DNA of 64,000 nt from an uncultured Granulosicoccaceae bacterium (GTDB lineage: Bacteria > Pseudomonadota > Gammaproteobacteria > Granulosicoccales > Granulosicoccaceae). Both the position numbers and the translations under genes were made by a program. The notes under the pieces were generated by a model. That model did no database searches. It was not told the DNA's origin and saw nothing but the letters and a program-made list of their open reading frames with translations. Positions 57,611-64,000 of the stretch are shown here, piece by piece. Position 1 is the stretch's first letter; every line of letters starts with the position of its first letter. The stretch lies in contig CALHNS010000014.1 in NCBI GenBank assembly GCA_938035125.1, positions 62,001 through 126,000 of the forward strand, in the 5' to 3' direction.

Positions 57611-58540
57611 ATGAAGAAAAGATTAGTATTAGCAGCAACCTTAGTTGCGGCACTCACGGGGTTTGTTGCCACTGCGCATGCAGAATACCCAGAGGCGCCC
57701 GTGCAGTTTGTGGTGCCTTGGCCCCCTGGTGATTTTGAAGATATTCTTACCCGAATGATTGCTAAGCACATGGAAGAGAAAACGGGTGTGCCTGCATCTG
57801 TTGTCAATAAGCCTGGTGGTGGTGATGGCCCTTTTCCTGGGGCATTAGAAGTGCTGAATGGTCCTGCTGATGGATCTATGGTGGGTTCTTTTGTTATCGG
57901 TGTTCCTATTGTTGGCCCTGTTATCGATATCGGTATTGAAGAAGACAGTTTCACGCCAGTGGGTATCTTTTTAACCTACCCCTTTGTTCTTGCTGCCAGT
58001 GGCGATGCGCCTTACAGCAATATGGCTGAATTAGCCGCTCACGCACAAGATAATGATGTAGTGCTGGGGCACTTTGGTGCAGGGCTTACGCCTACGCGTG
58101 CATCGTTTGCCGCTGCAAGGAAACTGGATTTTGAATTTGCTGATGAATCTGCGTTTGATTTATTAGATTGCAACACCTTATCTTCTGGTGATGCTGATGT
58201 AATCAATACAACATTGGCTTTAGTGGAGCCATGCCTTGATGAGATAAACATATTGGCTAACATCGGTTCAGAGCCCATTGCAAAGCTAGATGGTGTTGAA
58301 ACATTAGCGGCTCAATCGGGTATTAACGATATTGAATTGTGGAATGGTTTATTTGTAAAAAAAGGTACTCCGCAAGACGTGATCGATACCTTGGCATCCA
58401 TTGCTGAAGAGGTCATGGCAGGTGATGAAGCACAGCAACTGATGGCAGAAACCGGTGCACGAGTGTACTGGCAAGGCAGTGATGAGTCGGCAGCGCGCAT
58501 TGAAACCGATCGGGCCAAGAACGCTGAGCTAGACGAATAG
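57611..58540 (+). CDS. Tripartite tricarboxylate transporter substrate-binding protein (TctC/Bug family)
   Basis: Signal peptide then YPEAPVQFVVPWPPGDFEDILTRMIAKHMEEKTGVPASVVNKPGGGDGP. Confidence 0.87.
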   Translation: MKKRLVLAATLVAALTGFVATAHAEYPEAPVQFVVPWPPGDFEDILTRMIAKHMEEKTGVPASVVNKPGGGDGPFPGALEVLNGPADGSMVGSFVIGVPIVGPVIDIGIEEDSFTPVGIFLTYPFVLAASGDAPYSNMAELAAHAQDNDVVLGHFGAGLTPTRASFAAARKLDFEFADESAFDLLDCNTLSSGDADVINTTLALVEPCLDEINILANIGSEPIAKLDGVETLAAQSGINDIELWNGLFVKKGTPQDVIDTLASIAEEVMAGDEAQQLMAETGARVYWQGSDESAARIETDRAKNAELDE

Positions 58541-58579
58541 CGGTTGTCTTGTTTTTTATCAATGATAGCTGTGTAAAAG

Positions 58580-58606
58580 CGAGGCTGCGATTCATTCGCA
58601 GCCTCG
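58580..58606 (+). terminator. Hairpin CGAGGCTGCGA-ttcat-TCGCAGCCTCG between tctC and the amidotransferase gene (no U-tract)
   Basis: 11-bp perfect inverted repeat. Confidence 0.4.
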
Positions 58607-58634
58607 TGTACTTACACTACGTCATGTTGTTTGT

Positions 58635-59354
58635 ATGATGAAACGAATCAAGCTAGGAATTTTGCAAGTAAACCACGATAAAAGCGTGGAAGTCGGTGAT
58701 GCGTTTCCTGATGATGCTCACCGTTTTCGTGATTTATTTGATGCGCTAGATCAACGGTTTCAATACCGTGTATATATGACCATTGGTGGAGAACTGCCGC
58801 AAGATATCGATGAGCAAGATGCTTATCTCATTACGGGTAGCCCTTTAAGTGTTTTAGATAAACACATTTTTAGCGATAAACTAACCGCTTTTATAAAGCA
58901 GTGCGATGCGAATAAAAAGAAATTAGTGGGTGCATGCTTTGGGCATCAAGCCATTGCATTGGCATTGGGCGGAAAAGTAATGCGTTCTAGCACCGGTTAC
59001 AATATAGGAATTGAGAAGACTCAGTTCATCGAGCATCGTAGTTGGATGGTACCTGCACAGGAATCGCTTTCGATGCACGTGTTTCATGAAGATCAGGTTT
59101 GCGAAGTGCCGCCTGGGTGTGTGCTTTTAGGTAGCAGTGAAAACTGCAAGGTGGCTAGTTTCTCCAAAGGAAATCATATTCTTACTACACAGGCTCATCC
59201 TGAATTCACCAATCCCTTTATGAGCTGTGTGTTGAGTTCTATGGAAAACCATCTTGATGCTAACGTTAGGGAAAAGGTGCAAGCGAGTTTGCAGAATCCG
59301 CAAAATGGTAGTGTGTTTGCCTCTTGGTGTTCTAATTTTTATTTGGAATCTTGA
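58635..59354 (+). CDS. Class I glutamine amidotransferase-like protein
   Basis: Nucleophile motif KKLVGACFGHQAIALALGGKVMRSS; later Q-A-H-P-E: LTTQAHPEFTNPFM. Confidence 0.87.
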   Translation: MMKRIKLGILQVNHDKSVEVGDAFPDDAHRFRDLFDALDQRFQYRVYMTIGGELPQDIDEQDAYLITGSPLSVLDKHIFSDKLTAFIKQCDANKKKLVGACFGHQAIALALGGKVMRSSTGYNIGIEKTQFIEHRSWMVPAQESLSMHVFHEDQVCEVPPGCVLLGSSENCKVASFSKGNHILTTQAHPEFTNPFMSCVLSSMENHLDANVREKVQASLQNPQNGSVFASWCSNFYLES

Positions 59355-59356
59355 TC

Positions 59357-60583
59357 ATGGTGGATGATGGCCATTTGAATCTTCTTAGCCACGATAGCTT
59401 CGCCAATGGTGTGCCCCATAAAACTTTTGAACGGTTGCGCAGAGAGGCGCCAGTTTATTGGACAGAAGGCGATGCGGAGACAAAGGGATTTTGGAGCCTG
59501 ACCCGTCATGCTGATATTTCAAAAGCAAATAAGGAAAGTTTAATTTTCAGTTCGGCTCAAGGCATTCGCTTAGAGGATCAGAGCCATGAAGAATACTTGG
59601 CAAGAAAGACTTTTCAAGAAACGGATGCGCCAGAGCATGCAGAAACACGGCGCAAGGTGAACCCACAGTTTACGGTTAGAAAAATTGCAGAATTTGAACC
59701 CGTGGTTCGAACCTTGGCGCAAAGTATTGTAGGAAATGCGGTAAAACAAAAGGAATTCGATGCGGTAGAAAATATTGCAAAACTGCTACCGATGATGATG
59801 TTGGGTCGAATTTTAGGGTTGCCCGATGAAGACTTAAATTGGTTAGTAGAAAAAGGCGATGCACTGATCGGCAATTCAGACCCTGAATTCACATCAACCG
59901 TTATTGATAAAATGGACACCAGTGAATATCGGATGATGCCGTTTCGAAGTCCTGCTGGGGCTGAGCTGTATGACTATGCTGCGGATGTCATAAACGGCCG
60001 TCGTGCTATTGATAAATCGGGGCTTTTGCATCACATGTTGAATTCTGATGATGCACTGAATGAGCTTGAATTTAAGAATTTCTTCTGCTTGTTAATTGCA
60101 GCAGGAAACGATACCACTCGTTATTCCATTGCGATGGCGTTGTATTTACTAACTCAAGATTCACAATTGGTCGAGCAGTTAAAATCGAATCGCTACTGGG
60201 ATACCTGCGCCGATGAATTTATTCGGTTAGCCTCTCCAACAATGCACTTTCGAAGAACGGCCACCCAAGATATTAAATTGCACGATCAAGTAATCAAGCA
60301 AGGCGATAAGGTATTGCTGTGGTTTGTTTCCGGCAGCCGTGATGAAGCTGTTTACGAAAATCCGCACGCAGTAGCTTTAGGCCGATCACCGAATCGGCAT
60401 TTGGCCTTTGGGCAAGGTGGCCCGCATTTATGTTTGGGGCGATATCTGGCGAAAATGGAAATAACGATTGTTATCCAAGAGCTGGTGAAACACATATCCA
60501 TTATCGAAGCGCTTAATAAACCAGAATGGACGCGTTCAAACTTTATTTGTGGTGTTAAACGTTTGAATGTTCGGGTTGCTTAA
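59357..60583 (+). CDS. Cytochrome P450
   Basis: I-helix LIAAGNDTTRYSIA, ExxR-type region, heme loop LAFGQGGPHLCLGRYLAKME. Confidence 0.95.
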   Translation: MVDDGHLNLLSHDSFANGVPHKTFERLRREAPVYWTEGDAETKGFWSLTRHADISKANKESLIFSSAQGIRLEDQSHEEYLARKTFQETDAPEHAETRRKVNPQFTVRKIAEFEPVVRTLAQSIVGNAVKQKEFDAVENIAKLLPMMMLGRILGLPDEDLNWLVEKGDALIGNSDPEFTSTVIDKMDTSEYRMMPFRSPAGAELYDYAADVINGRRAIDKSGLLHHMLNSDDALNELEFKNFFCLLIAAGNDTTRYSIAMALYLLTQDSQLVEQLKSNRYWDTCADEFIRLASPTMHFRRTATQDIKLHDQVIKQGDKVLLWFVSGSRDEAVYENPHAVALGRSPNRHLAFGQGGPHLCLGRYLAKMEITIVIQELVKHISIIEALNKPEWTRSNFICGVKRLNVRVA

Positions 60584-60588
60584 AAATT

Positions 60589-61854
60589 ATGAATAGAACC
60601 CGAGCTATTTTTTGTGATCTGTTAAATCTTCCCAGAGGCAAGTACATACCATCCGATGTTGCAGCGAAAGGTTCTGTGAATTTTGCTCGTGCGGCATTTG
60701 CGGTTACCTATGATCGAGATTTATTGCCTTTGCCGGGCAGCGGCTTTCACGATGGTCTGCCTGACATGGAGCTTCGGCTTGATGAAGAGCGACGAGTGGC
60801 GTGGCAGCCTGGCACCGAAATCGCCCTAGGTGATATCCACGTTGATAACAAACCCTTTGATCTTTGTGCTCGTTCGCAATTAAAACGAACAGTGGAAGAG
60901 TGGGAATCAATGGGATGCACGCCTATGGTTGGTCTTGAAACAGAGGCCTATATTTTCCAGCGCGATTCTGACGGCGTGTGGCGTCCATACGATACACCGG
61001 GCGCATTCGTTTACGGTACTGGCCCTGAAAACGATCCTCGCGGTTTAATGGATGATATTTGGGAAGCGGCCTATGCTTGTGGTATTCCGTTAGAGAGCGC
61101 TAATGGGGAATATGATAATGGCCAAATCGAATTAACCTTGCGATTTGATGAAGCTGTGAAGGCTTGTGATGATGCGTTTCTTATGCGTGTTATGGCCAGA
61201 GAAATCGCCTTAAAAAAAGGCTTGATGTTGTCGTTTATGCCCAAACCTATTCCTGATCGAGGAGGCTCTGGGTTGCACATAAATTTTAGCTTCGTAGGCC
61301 CTAATGGAGAAAATAACATTGCTCCTAACGGCAAGCTATCTGATACAGCGAAACAATCGATGGCGGGTTTAATGCACCATCATCAGGGGTTGGCTGGGCT
61401 ACTTGCCACAACAACCAATAGTTATGATCGACTAACCGCAGGCAGTATGGCGGGTTACTGGGCAAACTGGGCAGAAGATCATCGAATGGTTACCGTGCGC
61501 AGTTCATCATCGTCTGCGAAAAGCGCACGACTGGAACACCGCATGGCAGATTGTTCCACTAATCCGTATCAAGCGGTTACATCGGTGCTGCAAGCGGCAA
61601 AGCTTGGTGTTTTAAATAAAATGCCGTTACAGCCTGCAGAAGATTTAGATGGTGTAGAAAATGTTCGAGCTAAACACCATGTGCCCGCAAACTTAGATAA
61701 AGCGTTAAACGCTTTGGATAAAGATGTTCAATTACGTCACGCAGTGGGAGAAACCTTTTGCAATGCTTTGTTGTATTTGAAGCGTGATGAGGTGAACAGG
61801 CTTTTAGGTAAGAGTGTTGATGAAGTGCGGGATTTTTATTTACCGTTTATATGA
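60589..61854 (+). CDS. Glutamine synthetase-like (gamma-glutamylamine synthetase type) protein
   Basis: GLETEAYIFQ, SANGEYDNGQIELTLRFDEAVKACDDAFLMRVMAREIALKKGLMLSFMPKPIPDRGGSGLHINFSF. Confidence 0.9.
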   Translation: MNRTRAIFCDLLNLPRGKYIPSDVAAKGSVNFARAAFAVTYDRDLLPLPGSGFHDGLPDMELRLDEERRVAWQPGTEIALGDIHVDNKPFDLCARSQLKRTVEEWESMGCTPMVGLETEAYIFQRDSDGVWRPYDTPGAFVYGTGPENDPRGLMDDIWEAAYACGIPLESANGEYDNGQIELTLRFDEAVKACDDAFLMRVMAREIALKKGLMLSFMPKPIPDRGGSGLHINFSFVGPNGENNIAPNGKLSDTAKQSMAGLMHHHQGLAGLLATTTNSYDRLTAGSMAGYWANWAEDHRMVTVRSSSSSAKSARLEHRMADCSTNPYQAVTSVLQAAKLGVLNKMPLQPAEDLDGVENVRAKHHVPANLDKALNALDKDVQLRHAVGETFCNALLYLKRDEVNRLLGKSVDEVRDFYLPFI

Positions 61855-61901
61855 TTTCTATTGCTATAGAATATGTATTTATTAGCAATGAAACACTTCA
61901 T

Positions 61902-63206
61902 TTACCAGTAGCTCATAGAAGATTGGTAAATATTTTCCATATCCACCAAATTTGATTCTCTGGGTGCATTGTTAATGGCTCGCTTTTGTCTGATAGAAGA
62001 TTCTGCCATCGGTTTTATATCATCGTGGGTAAAACCCAACTCACGTAACCCGTTTGGCATGTGTGTGTCTTTCATTAGTTGAATTAAACGCTTACTGAGC
62101 ACTTCACCTGCATCCTTAATGGTTGCGCCTTGGCTATCTGCGTTTAGATATTGCGCGGCTTCTAGGTGCCTATCAGGTGTGGCTGAGGCGGTGTATTCGA
62201 AAATGCTGGGTGCGTTAACAATAACGCTAATACCGTGTGGTACGAATGGCTCAGGATTGGGGTAATCCCGCGTTGTGATGTCATGCATTAAATGCGTTAC
62301 CCCGTATGACATAGCGTGAGGTAAATGAGTGCCCGAATTGCCAAAGGCTATGCCAGCTAGTGTTGCCCCCCACATTAATTGATCACGCGCTTCTGAATCG
62401 GTTTGGCTGGCAACACCTCGAACCAAATATTGATCTGCAATACGCAAGGCTTCGGGTGCAAATAAATCGCTAAAAGGATTAGCGCCTTGTATTAATTGTC
62501 TTGCGTTGGGGTTGGAAACTTCATCCCATTGAGTGTGCGCTTTCGAGGTGTAACATTCTAAGGCGTGGCACAGTAAATCAAATCCTGTGGATGCAACAAC
62601 ATTCGCAGGTAGGCTATCGCAGTTTGCAGGGTCCACCAGTGCAGCATCTGGCAAAAGCCAAGGATGAGCAACAACAAATTTTGTATTAAGCTCGTTAACA
62701 CGCAGCACAGATAGTGATGTGCTTTCACTGCCTGTGCCAGATGTTGTAGGGCAAGCGATGTGATATGGCAAAGGGCCCGGTACAGCTTTGCCTGTACCCA
62801 CAGGAGGTGCGAAAAAATCCATGATGGGCACATTGTGCGTTGCAACCGCTAATGCCGCTTTGGTGGTGTCGATAACCGATCCGCCACCCACCGATATGGC
62901 ACCATCAAATTTGCCCGCTTTATAAAATGCCGCCGCTTGTGTAACCGTATCGTTGCAGGGTTCTATTCTTATGTCATGGTAAATAGCAAAATCAACGTTC
63001 GATGCTGCTAATGAGGCTTTAACGGTTGCGATTATTGAGGTATCAAGAAGATTGATGTCGGTGAAAACAGCAACCCGTTTTAATTGCTGCTGCTTAATTC
63101 GTTCGCCCACTTCAATTAAACACCCACGGCCAAAAGTCAGTTTGGGAATAGCAACAGTGAAGCTAGTTGCACCGTTTTGGCAAGGAGCGTAGTACTGGCA
63201 ACCCAT
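61902..63206 (-). CDS. Iron-containing alcohol dehydrogenase, hydroxyacid-oxoacid transhydrogenase (ADHFE1)-like
   Basis: FDGAISVGGGSVIDTTKAA, PTTSGTGSESTSLSVL, GFDLLCHALECYTS...GANPFSDLFAPEALRI, GIAFGNSGTHLPHAMSYGV; ATG 63206 preferred. Confidence 0.87.
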   Translation of the reverse strand: MGCQYYAPCQNGATSFTVAIPKLTFGRGCLIEVGERIKQQQLKRVAVFTDINLLDTSIIATVKASLAASNVDFAIYHDIRIEPCNDTVTQAAAFYKAGKFDGAISVGGGSVIDTTKAALAVATHNVPIMDFFAPPVGTGKAVPGPLPYHIACPTTSGTGSESTSLSVLRVNELNTKFVVAHPWLLPDAALVDPANCDSLPANVVASTGFDLLCHALECYTSKAHTQWDEVSNPNARQLIQGANPFSDLFAPEALRIADQYLVRGVASQTDSEARDQLMWGATLAGIAFGNSGTHLPHAMSYGVTHLMHDITTRDYPNPEPFVPHGISVIVNAPSIFEYTASATPDRHLEAAQYLNADSQGATIKDAGEVLSKRLIQLMKDTHMPNGLRELGFTHDDIKPMAESSIRQKRAINNAPRESNLVDMENIYQSSMSYW

Positions 63207-63281
63207 GATGGCGTATCCGCAGTTTTGAATATGTGCCTTTGACTGTATCAAGAATACGTGTGGCTTTGAAGAACTATTGGG

Positions 63282-63314
63282 CAAAAAAAAGCGCTCATTG
63301 CGAGCGCTTTTTCT
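63282..63314 (-). terminator. Hairpin AAAAAAAAGCGCTC-attgc-GAGCGCTTTTTC between two minus-strand genes (bidirectional-looking)
   Basis: Inverted repeat with A- and T-tracts on both sides. Confidence 0.8.
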
Positions 63315-63334
63315 ACGATCCTTGTGCGAGCGTA

Positions 63335-64000
63335 CTATCCACCGCGTTGGCTTAGTATAGACAAGCCTTTCAATAGGTTTAACGCTTCGAACAATTGGTA
63401 ATCATCAGAAGCTAAGTCAGTCGTGTTCTCTTCATCTGATGCATCTTTATCGTTACTGGCCGCTTTGTCTTTATCGTCCGTACCTTCTAAGTGGCCGCTT
63501 AGGTTACTTTCACTTAATGCATTAATGCTGGTATCTTCTTCGCGAGTCCAGGTGCCAGGTTGCGTAGCGATGTCAGGCTCAATTCCTAGAGCTTGAATCG
63601 AGCGGCCTTGTGGGGTGTAGTAACGGCTAGTGGTCAGCTTTACTGCACCGCCGCCAGGTAAGTCTTGAATGGTTTGCACCGAGCCTTTACCAAAGGTTTT
63701 GGTTCCCATGATGATGGCACGTTCGTGATCCTGCATAGCACCTGCAACAATTTCTGATGCTGAAGCTGAACCGCCATTAACAAGAACCACCAGTGGTGCA
63801 CCATTTATGGCATCGCCTGATGTTGCATCGTAACGCAGCTGAGAATCGCTTTCACGTCCATCGGTGTACACGATCATACCGTCATTTAAGAAGGCATCAG
63901 AGACTCCAACAGCGCCAGAGAGAACGCCACCAGGATTATTACGCAAATCGAGCACTAAGCCGCTTAAACCCTCACTATCGGCTTGCAGCTTTTTAATAGC
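63335..64000 (-). CDS. S41-family C-terminal processing peptidase, C-terminal part (runs off the right edge)
   Basis: Open frame continues to base 64000 ([38 protein letters not shown]); catalytic [38 protein letters not shown]. Confidence 0.93.
   Translation of the reverse strand, partial: AIKKLQADSEGLSGLVLDLRNNPGGVLSGAVGVSDAFLNDGMIVYTDGRESDSQLRYDATSGDAINGAPLVVLVNGGSASASEIVAGAMQDHERAIIMGTKTFGKGSVQTIQDLPGGGAVKLTTSRYYTPQGRSIQALGIEPDIATQPGTWTREEDTSINALSESNLSGHLEGTDDKDKAASNDKDASDEENTTDLASDDYQLFEALNLLKGLSILSQRGG

Noticed and set aside
57553-57954. 133-aa minus-strand ORF
   Set aside because: Antisense to tctC; Ser/Thr/Pro-rich shadow ORF.
60390-60460. Apparent one-residue insertion in the P450 heme loop (FGQGGPHLCLG)
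   Set aside because: The longer FGxGGxHxCLG form occurs in CYP124/125/142-type P450s, so it is not anomalous.
1-64000. Prophage, integron, transposon or BGC signatures
   Set aside because: No integrase, transposase, terminase, att-like repeats, NRPS/PKS or tRNA-associated junction was seen; most loci are conserved chromosomal genes.

Overview
This 64 kb window looks like a gammaproteobacterial chromosome segment with mostly housekeeping content. Recognisable loci include pntA1-pntA2-pntB, hemH, hemJ, priA, argS, hrpA, mazG, rsxABCDGE, metG, apbC, dcd, rppH and aqpZ. Several lineage-specific patches are interspersed: lipoproteins, peptidoglycan-binding and Ig-like proteins, and a MipA/DUF3019/two-component operon. 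I saw no phage, IS element, CRISPR array, rRNA or tRNA. The most system-like segment is at 55.3-63.2 kb: a tripartite tricarboxylate-type transporter, then a tight class I glutamine amidotransferase / cytochrome P450 / glutamine synthetase-like trio, then a convergent hydroxyacid-oxoacid transhydrogenase-like iron alcohol dehydrogenase. I read it as a candidate gamma-glutamylation-dependent, P450-initiated amine catabolic pathway. Other points of interest are two intergenic heptanucleotide arrays, a PntA subunit fused to a C-terminal helix-hairpin-helix domain, a DnaA-box cluster before priA, a secreted four-repeat peptidoglycan-binding protein divergent from an L,D-transpeptidase, a 21-codon upstream ORF before rppH that begins in a palindrome and copies the rppH start, and a likely gene remnant at 55.03-55.16 kb. 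All family calls come from reading the sequence; no database search was run.
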